64,000 bases of DNA from Amycolatopsis anabasis (GCF_009765355.1 NZ_VTHK01000014.1:1-64000), one strand, 5' to 3'. Positions 34,068 through 43,294 are shown, numbered from the stretch's first letter. The notes: generated by a model from the sequence alone, not told the origin. Made by a program: numbers and translations.

Positions 34068-34613
34068 GTGGAAGCCCCTCTTGTCTTGAGTCTCGTGTCC
34101 ACACTTCTTTCCCTGGTTGCCCTGATAGCCAGCAGCGTGCTGGCCTATCGGCAGGCGATGGCGGCCAGGTCCCAGGCGATGATCAATTTTTCGATGGTGC
34201 TGGCCAGGGTCAACAGCGCCGAATTTCTGAAGAACATCGACTATATTCGCGGTGACTTTCCCGGTCGTTTCGACTCGAACGTTCCGGTCAGTGAGCTGCC
34301 CCTGGAGGCCCGGGACAAGATCGTCGCCGTGGTCAACTATTTCGACCAGCTCGGTGTCCTGGTCGCGTTTCGGGCGCTTGATCAGGAGATCGTGATCGGG
34401 TACATGGGGAACTGGCTGGATCAGGTGTGGGAAATCCTGGAATGCCACATCCTCGGTGAGCGGAACAAGCGGTTCATCTCCAAGCGGAGAAATGAATCGA
34501 TCAGCAGCGGGTACCTCAAGTACTTCGACCACTTGGTCTGGCTTGCTCGTGCGGACCCGCCGGAGAAGATTCAGCGACGGCAGAAACTTCGCAGTGTGGT
34601 GGAGCTGGGGTGA
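34068..34613 (+). CDS. Single-pass membrane protein, DUF4760-like
   Basis: The 181-residue protein has one N-terminal membrane helix (SLVSTLLSLVALIASSVLAY) followed by a cytoplasmic helical domain with NFSMVLARVNSAEFLKNIDY and VVNYFDQLGVLVAFRALDQE. This layout resembles DUF4760 proteins, whose function is unknown. GTG 34068 follows GGGAGG. Codon use is slightly less GC-rich than its neighbours. It abuts the convergent XRE gene with no gap, an arrangement that could point to coordinated control, though it is not a known toxin-antitoxin layout. Confidence 0.75.
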   Translation: MEAPLVLSLVSTLLSLVALIASSVLAYRQAMAARSQAMINFSMVLARVNSAEFLKNIDYIRGDFPGRFDSNVPVSELPLEARDKIVAVVNYFDQLGVLVAFRALDQEIVIGYMGNWLDQVWEILECHILGERNKRFISKRRNESISSGYLKYFDHLVWLARADPPEKIQRRQKLRSVVELG

Positions 34614-35486
34614 TCAGGAGAACCGCTCGGCCTGCACGGTCCGGATCAGGGCTCGGGTCTCGTCCGGGCCGAGCGAGTTCTGGTAGAGCGTCTCGTAATG
34701 GCCCCGGTACTTTTCGACGGTCTTCCCGGTTTCGATGTGCCGGAATCCGCCGTGTGTCTCGATGTGCACGACGTCGCGATCGAGTTCGTCACTGTACTCG
34801 AAATAATCGTATGTGCAGCTGATCGAGAACAGCGGGGGAGTCGAGAACGGGAAGACGCGGAGTTCGACGTTCGGCGCGGTCGAGCGTTCGATGAGGTGGT
34901 CGAGCTGGGCCCGCATGATCTCGGGGGATCCGACGAGCTGCCGGATGCTGGCTTCGTGGGTGATCGCGATCAGGCTGAGCGGCTGCTGGTCCTCGCGCTG
35001 TTCGAGCGCGTTCTGGCGGCGGAGGCGGAGTTCGACGAGCCGTTCGATCTCGTGCGGAGTCCACCAGGGTTCGCTGCTCCGGTAGACCGCGCGGGCGTAG
35101 TCGGCGGTCTGCAGGAGAACCGGCAGGATCGGAATCGTGTACACCCGCGCCACGGTCGCCTCGGATTCGTAGGCGACGTGGGCGTCGAGCCCGCCGGAGA
35201 TGGTCTGCGAGTAGTCGGTCCACCAGCCCTGCCGGCCGGAGGCCTTGACCCAGCGCATCAGTTTGTCCGCGACCTGGGTGCCCTCGATGCCGTAGAGCCG
35301 GATCAGGTCGCGGACGTCGCGGGACTGCGGGCTGCCCTGGGCGTTCTCCAGCCGGGAGAGCTTCGAGGTGGAGATCAGCAACTCGGCCGCGACCTCTTCG
35401 AGCGTGCGGCCGGACTCCTCGCGAAGCCGGCGCAACTCGTCCGCGATTCGCCGCCGCGGAATGATCGGACCTTGCATCGCCGCCAT
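34614..35486 (-). CDS. XRE-family regulator with DUF5753 (Scr1-type)
   Basis: The 290-residue protein has an N-terminal lambda-type HTH (DELRRLREESGRTLEEVAAE, LLISTSKLSRLENAQG) and the actinobacterial DUF5753 domain (about 95-285; YTIPILPVLLQTADYARAVY, EHxASIRQLVG-like and FPFSTPPLFS). Such regulators usually pair with a small DUF397 protein, which is absent next to this gene. ATG 35486 or the second ATG nine bases on are possible starts. Function is regulatory, often tied to development or secondary metabolism. Confidence 0.9.
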   Translation of the reverse strand: MAAMQGPIIPRRRIADELRRLREESGRTLEEVAAELLISTSKLSRLENAQGSPQSRDVRDLIRLYGIEGTQVADKLMRWVKASGRQGWWTDYSQTISGGLDAHVAYESEATVARVYTIPILPVLLQTADYARAVYRSSEPWWTPHEIERLVELRLRRQNALEQREDQQPLSLIAITHEASIRQLVGSPEIMRAQLDHLIERSTAPNVELRVFPFSTPPLFSISCTYDYFEYSDELDRDVVHIETHGGFRHIETGKTVEKYRGHYETLYQNSLGPDETRALIRTVQAERFS

Positions 35487-35874
35487 GGGACCTCGTCCTG
35501 GTAGTGCGCTACGGGTCTTTCAGTCTGGGAAGGCTCCTTGTGGGATTCCCACGAGCGAGAACTCTACTCCGCCTGCGGGTGCGAACGCTGCCCCCTGGGG
35601 GCAAAGTTCCGAAGATCGCTGCCCCATTCGAGTGGTTTTCCCAGGAGAAAGGCACGAGTGGAGGGCTGTCGCACGCGATGGGATAGGCCGAGTGGGTTGT
35701 CGTCATGGGAACTCATACATGGGAATTGCATGGCGGGCGTGCAGTGCGGGAGACTGCAAGTGGAATCCCCCAGAAGATCCACCGGTAGGGCAGAGGAAGG
35801 AGCGGCTCGGGCACGAACGTCGGCGCAGTGGGTCAGCAGGGGTCAGCGGAAACCCGCGGAGGAAGGGGCCTGCC
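35487..35874. other. Intergenic region with small palindromes
   Basis: This 388-nt gap separates the divergent XRE gene and the SH3 gene. I see no convincing gene. It holds a perfect GTGGGA-T-TCCCAC palindrome (35540-35552) and a TGCCCCC/GGGGGCA palindrome near 35590-35604. Either could be a regulator site or small hairpin. The remainder is unremarkable. Confidence 0.4.
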
Positions 35875-36300
35875 ATGCTTGTGTTGCTGCGACTGGGTTT
35901 GTTGGTCCGAGTGGTGGCCGTGATCGGGGCGGTGATCGCGGTGCTGGCCGTTCTGCTCACGGGACGCGAATCGACCGGGGTGGCGCTGCCGCTGCCGGGC
36001 GGGGCGCAGGTCAACGTGGCGGCCACCGGCCAGGGAGCGGTCTCCTACCGCGTGACGGGCACCGGGAAGGACGGGTTGAACGTCCGCAGTTGCCCGGACG
36101 TGGTCTGCGCGAAGGTCGGACTGCTGCGCGAAGGCGACTCGTTCGGCGCGACCTGCTGGCAGCGGGGCGCCGCGGTTTCCGGTGATCCGAAGTGGCTGAG
36201 CGGCACGGTGAACGGCCGCACCGGGTTCGCCGCCGCGCGTTTCCTGCGCGCCGAGGCGGCGGTCCCGGCGTGCGACCCGCCACCGGTGGTGCGGAGCTAG
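35875..36300 (+). CDS. Membrane-anchored SH3-domain protein
   Basis: The 141-residue protein has an N-terminal membrane helix (LRLGLLVRVVAVIGAVIAVL). An extracytoplasmic bacterial SH3-type domain follows: KDGLNVRSCPDVVCAKVGLL, then EGDSFGATCWQRGA and GRTGFAAARFL. Three cysteines may form disulfides outside the membrane. SH3 domains of this kind often bind cell-wall peptides. GGAAGGGG precedes the ATG. It resembles the intact form of the frameshifted gene at 31830-32380. The stop overlaps the convergent TetR stop. Confidence 0.8.
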   Translation: MLVLLRLGLLVRVVAVIGAVIAVLAVLLTGRESTGVALPLPGGAQVNVAATGQGAVSYRVTGTGKDGLNVRSCPDVVCAKVGLLREGDSFGATCWQRGAAVSGDPKWLSGTVNGRTGFAAARFLRAEAAVPACDPPPVVRS

Positions 36301-36872
36301 CGGACGAGCAACCTGGCGAGGGAGGAGGTGAAGCGCCCGGCGGCCACGTCGCCGGGCGCTTCGCCGAAGTACTCGGTGTTGAGGAAGTAGCCGACCATGG
36401 CGCACATCATCACGGTGGCCGCGGCGGCGGGATCCTCCTCGGCCGGTGCGACGGGCGTGGTCAGCAGGAGATCGGCGACGCCGAGTTCGACCCCGCGCTG
36501 CACCATCACCTCGCGGACCTGCCGGCCCACCTCCGGAGCGCGGCCGCGTTCCCACATCAGGATCGCGATCAGCGGTTTGAGCTCGCGCAGGAAGTCCAGA
36601 TCGGCCAGCAGTTGCGTGGCCAGCGCCTCGGCGGGCGTGCCGTGGGTCCGCGAGATCTGGGCCGCGGGATTCTTCCGCACGCGTTCCATCTCGCGTTCGA
36701 CGACCGCGGCCAACAGGGCCTTCTTGTCCTTGAAGTGCCGGTAGAAGCTGCCGCTGCCCGCGGACAGGCCGGCGGCCGACTCGATCGCCGTGACCGGAGT
36801 GGCGGCGACGCCCTGCTCGCCGAACAGCCGCAGCGCGACGTCCATGATCCGCTCGCGGGTGCCGGATGCCAT
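36297..36872 (-). CDS. TetR family transcriptional regulator
   Basis: The 191-residue protein has a TetR HTH (RERIMDVALRLFGEQGVAAT, AAGLSAGSGSFYRHFKDKKA) and a C-terminal domain with LKPLIAILMWERGR. The enoyl-CoA hydratase gene lies upstream on the same strand but is separated by a strong hairpin at 36946-36990, so the regulator has its own promoter. No clear symmetric operator was found in the 73 nt between hairpin and start. Target and ligand are unknown. Confidence 0.87.
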   Translation of the reverse strand: MASGTRERIMDVALRLFGEQGVAATPVTAIESAAGLSAGSGSFYRHFKDKKALLAAVVEREMERVRKNPAAQISRTHGTPAEALATQLLADLDFLRELKPLIAILMWERGRAPEVGRQVREVMVQRGVELGVADLLLTTPVAPAEEDPAAAATVMMCAMVGYFLNTEYFGEAPGDVAAGRFTSSLARLLVR

Positions 36873-36945
36873 GGTGCCAGCCTACTGTTGCGAGCGTAAG
36901 AACCCTCTTGCAAACTGGTCCGGTCCGGGTGCTCGTGGTGCTACC

Positions 36946-36990
36946 GGCTCTCGCTCGGTGCGGCGCAGGGGGCCGCGCCGAGCGAGAGCC
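36946..36990 (-). terminator. Hairpin terminator after enoyl-CoA hydratase gene
   Basis: A perfect 13-bp stem (GGCTCTCGCTCGG with CCGAGCGAGAGCC) encloses a 19-nt GC-rich loop. It begins 31 nt after the hydratase stop. There is no U tract. It separates the hydratase from the TetR transcript. Confidence 0.75.
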
Positions 36991-37021
36991 ACCGGGGCGT
37001 GCCCCTTGTCGAGGGCCGGGA

Positions 37022-37822
37022 CTACTCGCCGCTCCACTCGGGTTTCCGCTTCTCGGCGAACGCGCGCGGGCCTTCCTTGGCGTCCTTGCTGGTGAGCACC
37101 GGAACGACCTCGGTGAGGTTCATCGACCAGATCTCCTCGTCCCAGTCGGAACCGTAGGCGGCCGCGCGGTGCACGATCCGCTTGCTGGCGCGGACCGAGA
37201 GCGGGGCGTTCGCGGCGATCGTCCGGGCCAGTTCCAGCGCGGTGCCGAGGACCTGCTCCGGCGCGACCACCCGGTTCACCAGACCCCAGCGGGCCGCGGT
37301 TTCGGCGCTGATCGGTTCACCGGTCAGCGCGACCTCGAGGGCGAGTTTGAGCGGGATCTGGCGCGGCAGCCGGAACAGGCCGCCGGCGGCCGCGGCCAGG
37401 CCGCGTTTGACCTCCGGCAGGCCGAACTGCGCGGTTTCGCTGACCACCGCGAGATCACAGGCCAGCATGATCTCGGTGCCGCCGCCGAGCGCGAACCCGT
37501 TGACCGCGGCGATCAGCGGTTTGTCGATGAAGTGCTGGACGAGCCCGGCGAACCCCCATTCGGGGTGCTCGGGCGCGAAGATCGACCGGCCCGCCGCCAG
37601 TTCCTTCAGGTCCGCGCCCGCGGAGAACGCCTTGCCCGCGCCGGTGAGGACGCCGACGCGCAATCCCGGATCGTCCTTCAGCGTTTCCAGGGCCGCGCCG
37701 ACGTCGGCGGCGAGCGCGGAGTTCACCGCGTTCATCGCCCGGGGCCGGTTCAGCGTGATGAGCGCGATGTCGTCGATGCGTTCGAGGGTGGCCGCCGGGG
37801 CCGGTTCGTCGGGAGTCGCCAC
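37022..37822 (-). CDS. Enoyl-CoA hydratase/isomerase family protein
   Basis: The 266-residue crotonase-fold enzyme has the oxyanion-hole segments GAGKAFSAGADLKEL and NGFALGGGTEIMLACDLAV. The ALGGGTE loop bears the first catalytic glutamate position. The second position falls in LPEVKRGLAAAAGG, with glutamate kept. It likely hydrates an enoyl-CoA in fatty-acid or ring-degradation pathways. GTG 37822 lacks a strong ribosome-binding site. No other beta-oxidation gene is adjacent. Confidence 0.9.
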   Translation of the reverse strand: MATPDEPAPAATLERIDDIALITLNRPRAMNAVNSALAADVGAALETLKDDPGLRVGVLTGAGKAFSAGADLKELAAGRSIFAPEHPEWGFAGLVQHFIDKPLIAAVNGFALGGGTEIMLACDLAVVSETAQFGLPEVKRGLAAAAGGLFRLPRQIPLKLALEVALTGEPISAETAARWGLVNRVVAPEQVLGTALELARTIAANAPLSVRASKRIVHRAAAYGSDWDEEIWSMNLTEVVPVLTSKDAKEGPRAFAEKRKPEWSGE

Positions 37823-37868
37823 TCGCGGAACATATCCCGGCGATCACGCCGATGACCAGTTACCCGGG

Positions 37869-38087
37869 TTACTCCGCGACGTAGGTGCGGTGCGTCCAGG
37901 AGAACACCCGCAGCTCGGTTCCGTCCCGCTCCACCCGTTCGGCGGTCGGCTGGTAGTGCTCGTAACAGCGGCCGTGCGGGATCTTCACCTGCTGCTCGAA
38001 ATCGTCCACGTGCCGGATCCGCTCCAGGTCGTCGAGGATTTCCTCGGGCCCGCCCCGCAGGATCGCGTTCGGCTGGTTCGCCGCCAT
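37869..38087 (-). CDS. DUF5988 family small protein
   Basis: The 72-residue protein matches the DUF5988 pattern: ANQPNAILRGGPEEI, KIPHGRCYEHYQP and VFSWTHRTYVAE at the C-terminus. Such small actinobacterial proteins are of unknown function; several occur near natural-product genes. AGGGGT precedes the ATG. A CCTAGG-centred near-palindrome lies 46 nt upstream. No partner gene is evident. Confidence 0.8.
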   Translation of the reverse strand: MAANQPNAILRGGPEEILDDLERIRHVDDFEQQVKIPHGRCYEHYQPTAERVERDGTELRVFSWTHRTYVAE

Positions 38088-38133
38088 CCGGAATCACCCC
38101 TCCTCTGCTGCCCGCCGCGTGGCGGGTGCGTCT

Positions 38134-38149
38134 GTGACCTAGGTAACAC
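38134..38149. promoter_or_regulatory. Possible operator around ACCTAGGT
   Basis: GTGACCTAGGTAACAC contains a perfect 8-bp ACCTAGGT core with imperfect GTG/CAC flanks. It lies between the galactosidase stop and the DUF5988 start. The regulator is unknown. Confidence 0.3.
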
Positions 38150-38203
38150 TATCTCCGATCGCCGCTCGGGAAACCCCTAGACGACCCCTGAATGACCGCG
38201 CGG

Positions 38204-40219
38204 TTACCCGGGCAGGCGCGCGATGAGCACACCGCGACGGGACAATTCCGAGGTCGTTCCCAGCGGGTGACCGGTCAGCGCGTCGACCGCGCCTTCCGGA
38301 AGCGGAACGGTCAGCTCGAAGGCGTTGTGGTTCAGCAGGAACAGCCACCGCGTCCCGTCGGCCGACCGGCGCACGGTGGCCTCCACCCCGGCGGGCAGGT
38401 CCGGCGCCACCGGCCGCACCCCGGCCGCCGCGGTCACCCGGCGCAGCACCGAGCCCATCGTCTCCGGATCCGGCCGGGTGCCCAGGTAGTACGCGACGCC
38501 GTCGCCGAACGCGTGCCGGGTGATCGCCGGGCGGCCCGCGAGGTCGCCGTCGGCGAAGGTCGCCAGGACTTCCGCCCCGGCCGGGGTGATCCACTCCGAC
38601 CACGTGTTCCCGGTGCCCCGCGTGCCGTCGGCGAAGGCGAGCGGCGCCGACCAGTCCGCCAGCAGCGGCCAGAACTCCTCGATCCGCAGCCCGAGCAGGT
38701 CCCGGAACGGGCCCGGATAGCCGCCGAGGTGCACCCGGTCGCAGGCGTCCACGATCCCGGAGAAGAACGACAGCACCAGGTGCCCGCCCCCGCGCACGTA
38801 CTCGATCAGGTTCTCCGCCGCCTCCGGCTCGGTGAGGTACAGGTTGGGCACCACGACCAGCCGGTACCCGGACAGATCGGCCTTGGGGGACACGACGTCG
38901 GTGCCGATCCCGGCTTCCCACAGCGGCCGGTAGTGCGCGAGGCTGGTCTCCTCCTGGGTGAGATCGCCGACCGGATGCGCCTCGTTCTCCAGCGCCCAGC
39001 CGCTGGACCAGTCCATCACCAGTGCCGTCTCCGCCTCGACGCGGGAACCGAGCAGCTCGGTGAGCCCGCCCAGTTCCGCGCCGAGCCCGGCGGCCTCGCG
39101 GTAGGTGCGGGTGCCCGGGCCGCCGTGCGGCACCATCGCCGAGTGGAACCGTTCCGCGCCGCCCCGGGACTGCCGCCACTGGAAGAACATGATCGCGTCG
39201 GCGCCGCGCGCCACCGCCTGGTAGCTCCACAACCGCAGGAGATCCGGCGCCTTGGCCGCGTTGCGGTCGCGCCAGTTCACCGCGCTCGGCGCCTGCTCCA
39301 GCAACAGCCAGGGTTTCCCGCCGCCGAGCGAGCGCATCAGGTCGTAGCGGTACGCGGCCTCGGGCACGGTGCCCGGATCGTGCGGATCCGGGTAGCTGTC
39401 GAACGAGATCACGTCCTGGTGCGGGGCCCAGGCGGAATTGTCGATCTGGAACCAGCCGCCGACGAAATTGGTGGTCACCGGGACCTCGGGAGTATGCCGC
39501 CGGACGATCTCGGCTTCCATCAGGAAGCACTCGAGCAGCGCGTCCGAGGAGAACCGGCGGAAGTCCAGCAGCTGCGCCGGATTCTGGAAGGTCGGCGCGG
39601 TCCGGGGCGGGAACACCTCGGCGAATTCGCCGTAGCGCTGCGACCAGAACGTGGTCGACCACGCCTCGTTGAGCGCGTCCACGCTGCCGTACCGGGTGGC
39701 CAGCCAGTCCCGGAACGCCTGCGCGGAGACGTCGCAGTAGCAGCGGGCGTTGCGGTGGCCGTATTCGTTGTTGATGTGCCACAGCGCGAGCGCGGGATGC
39801 CCGGCGTAGCGTTCGGCGAGCCGTTCCACCAGGCGCGCCGCATGCGCCCGGTAGGTCGGGCTGGACGGGCAGTAGTGCTGGCGCGAACCCGGCCACAGCG
39901 TGGTGCCGTCCGCCCGCCGCGGCAGCGAATCCGGGTGCAGCCGGGCGAGCCAGGGCGGCGGGGACGCGGTCATGGTCGCCAGGCAGACGGCGATTCCGTT
40001 GCCGGACAACCGATCCAGCACGCGGTCGCACCAGCCGAAGTCGTACTCGCCCGGCGCCGGTTCGACCCGTGCCCAGGAGAAGATCCCGACCGACACCAGG
40101 TTCACCCCGGCGCGTTTCATCAGGGCCATGTCCTCGTCCTGCACCGATTCCGGCCACTGCTCCGGGTTGTAGTCGGCGCCGTACGCGAACCGCCCGATCC
40201 GCTGCCGCACCAAGCTCAT
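38204..40219 (-). CDS. GH42 beta-galactosidase
   Basis: The 671-residue enzyme follows the GH42 plan: a TIM barrel (about 1-385), a trimerisation domain (about 390-600) and a C-terminal beta domain. E152 in HINNEYG is the acid/base and E308 in LLLEQAPSAVNW the nucleophile. There is no signal peptide, so it cleaves imported galactosides in the cytoplasm to release galactose. The ATG overlaps the permease stop (ATGA). It is the last gene of the importer operon, with galactose dehydrogenase and dehydratase genes divergent, consistent with the De Ley-Doudoroff route. Confidence 0.95.
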   Translation of the reverse strand: MSLVRQRIGRFAYGADYNPEQWPESVQDEDMALMKRAGVNLVSVGIFSWARVEPAPGEYDFGWCDRVLDRLSGNGIAVCLATMTASPPPWLARLHPDSLPRRADGTTLWPGSRQHYCPSSPTYRAHAARLVERLAERYAGHPALALWHINNEYGHRNARCYCDVSAQAFRDWLATRYGSVDALNEAWSTTFWSQRYGEFAEVFPPRTAPTFQNPAQLLDFRRFSSDALLECFLMEAEIVRRHTPEVPVTTNFVGGWFQIDNSAWAPHQDVISFDSYPDPHDPGTVPEAAYRYDLMRSLGGGKPWLLLEQAPSAVNWRDRNAAKAPDLLRLWSYQAVARGADAIMFFQWRQSRGGAERFHSAMVPHGGPGTRTYREAAGLGAELGGLTELLGSRVEAETALVMDWSSGWALENEAHPVGDLTQEETSLAHYRPLWEAGIGTDVVSPKADLSGYRLVVVPNLYLTEPEAAENLIEYVRGGGHLVLSFFSGIVDACDRVHLGGYPGPFRDLLGLRIEEFWPLLADWSAPLAFADGTRGTGNTWSEWITPAGAEVLATFADGDLAGRPAITRHAFGDGVAYYLGTRPDPETMGSVLRRVTAAAGVRPVAPDLPAGVEATVRRSADGTRWLFLLNHNAFELTVPLPEGAVDALTGHPLGTTSELSRRGVLIARLPG

Positions 40220-41061
40220 CCCTTGACACTCCCTTGGGTCAGTCCGGCCCGCCAGAACCGTTGCAGCGAGCCGATCGCGATCATCAGCGGGAGCACCGCG
40301 ACGAACGTCCCGCCGACGGTGAGCTGGTACAGCTCCGGTTGCCGGTCCGCCGCGGAGTACCAGGACGTGAGGCCGAGCGTGATCGGGTAGAGCTTGGGAT
40401 CGGACAGCATGATCAGCGGCAGGAAGTAGTTGTGCCAGATCGCGACGAACTGGAACAGGAAGACGGTCACCAGCGCCGGGGTGAGGATGCGCAGCACGAT
40501 CCCCGCGAAGATCCGCGACTCGCCCGCGCCGTCGACCCGCGCGGCCTCCAGCAGTTCGTCCGGCACCGAGGCTTCGGCGTAGATCCGGGTGAGGTAGACG
40601 CCGAACGGGCTGACCAGGCTGGGCAGCAGCACCGACCAGTAGGTGTTGTCCAGGCTCACCTTGCTCAGCATGAGGTACAGCGGCAGGGCGAGCGCGGTGG
40701 CCGGGACCAGCACGCCGCCGAGCACCACGTTGAACACCGCTTCCTTGCCGCGGAAGGAGAACTTCGCCAGCGCGTACCCGGCCGCGGCGGCGAACAGGGT
40801 GGCCACCGTCGCCCCGGCGCCCGCGTACAGCACGGTGTTGAGCACCCAGCGCAGGTAGATCCCGTTGTCGTAGCTGAACACCGCGTGCAGGTTCGCCAGC
40901 AGGCGGGGGTTGGCGAACCACAGCCCGGACGTGCCGAACATGTCCGAAGTGGACTTCGTCGCGGAGACCACCAGCCAGTAGACCGGCAGCAGGAAGTACA
41001 GCGCGAACAGCGCGCACACGCCGGTGATGAGCACCCGGGAAGCCAGCTGCGGGCGGTTCAT
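40216..41061 (-). CDS. Carbohydrate ABC transporter permease (second subunit)
   Basis: The 281-residue permease has six membrane helices, starting with VCALFALYFLLPVYWLVVSA. It shows the EAA loop that contacts the ATPase (ELLEAARVDGAGESRIFAGI). It belongs to the MalG-like class. Starts and stops overlap both neighbours (ATGA on each side), so translation is coupled. It forms the channel with the upstream permease for the solute bound by the lipoprotein. No ATPase gene is present; a shared MsiK-type ATPase elsewhere is expected, as in streptomycetes. Confidence 0.94.
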   Translation of the reverse strand: MNRPQLASRVLITGVCALFALYFLLPVYWLVVSATKSTSDMFGTSGLWFANPRLLANLHAVFSYDNGIYLRWVLNTVLYAGAGATVATLFAAAAGYALAKFSFRGKEAVFNVVLGGVLVPATALALPLYLMLSKVSLDNTYWSVLLPSLVSPFGVYLTRIYAEASVPDELLEAARVDGAGESRIFAGIVLRILTPALVTVFLFQFVAIWHNYFLPLIMLSDPKLYPITLGLTSWYSAADRQPELYQLTVGGTFVAVLPLMIAIGSLQRFWRAGLTQGSVKG

Positions 41062-41954
41062 CGCCGACCACCCCGGCCGACCAGGTGCAGGAACCCGAAC
41101 GAGAGCACGAACGCGCCCAGCGCCAGCAACACGGCTTCGGCGGCGGCCAGGCCGTAGTTGTTGTTGGCGAACGCTTCGGTGTAGGCGGACAGGTTGGGCG
41201 TGTAGCTCACCCCGATCGCCGCGGTGATCGGGCGCAGCACCTGCGGTTCGGCGAACAGTTGCAGGGTGCCGATGATGGTGAACACCGTGGTGAGCACGAT
41301 CGCCGGGCGCACCAGCGGCAGTTTGACGTGCCACACCACCTGCCACGGCCGGGCACCGTCCACTGTGGCCGCTTCGTACAGCTCACCGGGAATCGACTTG
41401 AGCTGCGCGATGATCACCAGCATGTTGTAACCGGCGAACGCCCAGGTGACGATGTTCGCGATGGACCACAGCACGGTCGAGGAGCCGAGCGGGTCCACGT
41501 GCAGCCCGGCCGCCGCGGCCAGGTCGATGATCGGGCTGATGCCCGGCACGTAGAGGAAACCCCAGAGGATCGTGGCGATGACCCCGGGCACGCCGTAGGG
41601 CAGGAAGTACGCCGCGCGGAAGAACGACGGCCACTTCGCCGAAGCCGCGTCCAGCAGCAGCGCCAGCGTGGTCGCGAGCAGGATCATCACCGGCACCTGG
41701 ACCACGGCGAACAGCAGCACCCGGCCGAGGCTTTCGAGGAACGCCGTGGAGTCGAGCGCGCTCGCGTAGTTGGCCAGCCCGGCGAACACCGTGCGCGAAC
41801 CGCCCAGCCCGAGCGCGCCGGAGCGTTTCGTGGTCAGCAGGCTCTGGTAGATCGCGTACCCGATCGGCGCGACGAAGAAGACCACGAACAGCACGCCGAA
41901 CGGGGCCAGGAACGCCCAGGGCACCAGCGCCTTCCGGCGCCGCCTCGTCACCAT
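41058..41954 (-). CDS. Carbohydrate ABC transporter permease (first subunit)
   Basis: The 298-residue MalF/UgpA-like permease has about six membrane helices (WAFLAPFGVLFVVFFVAPIG and others). Its EAA motif reads ELYEAATVDGARPWQVVWHV. It begins two bases after the binding-protein stop and ends overlapping the second permease. It is the middle of a four-gene operon: binding protein, two permeases, galactosidase. Confidence 0.94.
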   Translation of the reverse strand: MVTRRRRKALVPWAFLAPFGVLFVVFFVAPIGYAIYQSLLTTKRSGALGLGGSRTVFAGLANYASALDSTAFLESLGRVLLFAVVQVPVMILLATTLALLLDAASAKWPSFFRAAYFLPYGVPGVIATILWGFLYVPGISPIIDLAAAAGLHVDPLGSSTVLWSIANIVTWAFAGYNMLVIIAQLKSIPGELYEAATVDGARPWQVVWHVKLPLVRPAIVLTTVFTIIGTLQLFAEPQVLRPITAAIGVSYTPNLSAYTEAFANNNYGLAAAEAVLLALGAFVLSFGFLHLVGRGGRR

Positions 41955-41956
41955 CG

Positions 41957-43294
41957 TCAGCCCTGACCGCCCACCTTGACCTGCAGCCCCTTGGCCCGCA
42001 GATCGGCCACGGTCTGCTCCTGCACCTTCCGGATGGCGTCCGCGAGCGTGCCGTTGCCGGAAACCGCCGCCTGCATCCCGGATTTGAGGTGGTCGAAGGT
42101 GGCCGTGCTGGTGGGGATCCAGCGCCAGTCCTTGTTCACGTTCCGATCGGACTCGGCGAACACCTCGTTGATCTTCTGCCCGCCGAAGAATTCGTACGCC
42201 TTCGCCCGCGCGGGCCCGTCGGCCGCCTGCTTCGACGCGGGCCAGCCGTAGCCGCCGTCCATCAGCAGCTTGACGCTTTCCGGATCGGAGTTCAGCCACA
42301 TCGCGAAGTCGAACGCGTCCTTCGGGTACTTGCCGCCCTTGAGCAGCGCCGAGGACGAACCGCCCCAGTTCGAGGACGCCTGCTGACCCGGTTGCCACTG
42401 CGGCAGCGGCGCGGCCCGCCACTTGCCCGCGGTGCCCGGCGCGTTGCCGGACAGGATCGCGTCGCCCCACTGCGGCCCGACCCAGGCGACCACCCGGCTG
42501 CTCTGGATGTCGGCGTACCAGGCGGCCTGCTGGGTGGGCTCCACCTTCACCAGGTCCTGGGTGCGCAGCCGGTCCCAGAAGTCGGCGACCCGCCGGGTGG
42601 GCTCGCTGTCCATGTGCACGGTCCAGGTGTCGCCCTCGGTGCCGAACCACTTCGCACCGGCCTGCCAGGCCAGCGAGGTGATCCAACCGGCGTCGGTGGG
42701 CGGGAACGCGCTGAGGTAGGCGGCCGGATCGGCGGCCCGGACCTTGCGCGCGGCCTGTTCGAAATCGGCCCAGGTCGCCGGGGGTGCGATGCCCCACTTC
42801 TCGAACAGATCGGCGCGGTAGAACAACCCCATCGGGCCGGACGCCTGCGGGACGGCGTAGATCCCGTCGCCGAACACGCCCTGCTCGTACTGCCACTCCG
42901 TGAACGCGCCGCGGCGCCGCTCGATGCCCAGCGGTTTGAGGTCGGTCAGCCCGCCGGAGAGCACGAAATCGGGGATCGCCTGGTACTCGACCTGCGCGAT
43001 GTCCGGCGGGTTTCCGGCCTGGATGGCGGAGAACATCTTGGCGTAGCCGCCCTGGCCGCCGGCCGGGATCTTCTCCAGCTTCACCTGCACCTCGGGATTG
43101 CGCTGGTTCCACAGGTCCACCGCCTTGTTCACGCCGGGCACCCAGGACCAGAACGTGAGGGTGATCTTCTCGCCCGGTTGGCGGCCCTGCACCGCGGCCG
43201 GTTCGTCCCCGCCGGAGCAGGCGGTGGCCACGAGTGCGAGGGCGGCGAGCAGACCGGGCAGCAGTCTGCGGTGGCGGCGGCGGTCACGGAACAT
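41957..43294 (-). CDS. Extracellular sugar-binding lipoprotein (family 1)
   Basis: The 445-residue lipoprotein has a signal peptide with lipobox VATAC, so C26 is the acylated cysteine. The body matches the family 1 solute-binding fold: ITLTFWSWVPGVNKAVDLWN, QAGNPPDIAQVEYQAIPDFV, and aromatic binding-site residues (WGGSSSALLKGGKYP). It captures a sugar, by context a beta-galactoside or galactose oligosaccharide. It is the first gene of the operon. The upstream region holds three phased GntR-type operator copies shared with the divergent SDR gene. Confidence 0.93.
   Translation of the reverse strand: MFRDRRRHRRLLPGLLAALALVATACSGGDEPAAVQGRQPGEKITLTFWSWVPGVNKAVDLWNQRNPEVQVKLEKIPAGGQGGYAKMFSAIQAGNPPDIAQVEYQAIPDFVLSGGLTDLKPLGIERRRGAFTEWQYEQGVFGDGIYAVPQASGPMGLFYRADLFEKWGIAPPATWADFEQAARKVRAADPAAYLSAFPPTDAGWITSLAWQAGAKWFGTEGDTWTVHMDSEPTRRVADFWDRLRTQDLVKVEPTQQAAWYADIQSSRVVAWVGPQWGDAILSGNAPGTAGKWRAAPLPQWQPGQQASSNWGGSSSALLKGGKYPKDAFDFAMWLNSDPESVKLLMDGGYGWPASKQAADGPARAKAYEFFGGQKINEVFAESDRNVNKDWRWIPTSTATFDHLKSGMQAAVSGNGTLADAIRKVQEQTVADLRAKGLQVKVGGQG

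Noticed and set aside
34068..35486. Toxin-antitoxin pair
   Set aside because: The genes are convergent, not co-transcribed, and the membrane protein has no toxin signature.
36873..36945. TetR operator built on TTGCGAG...CTCTTGCAA
   Set aside because: The half-sites match poorly and the spacing is not symmetric enough to support.
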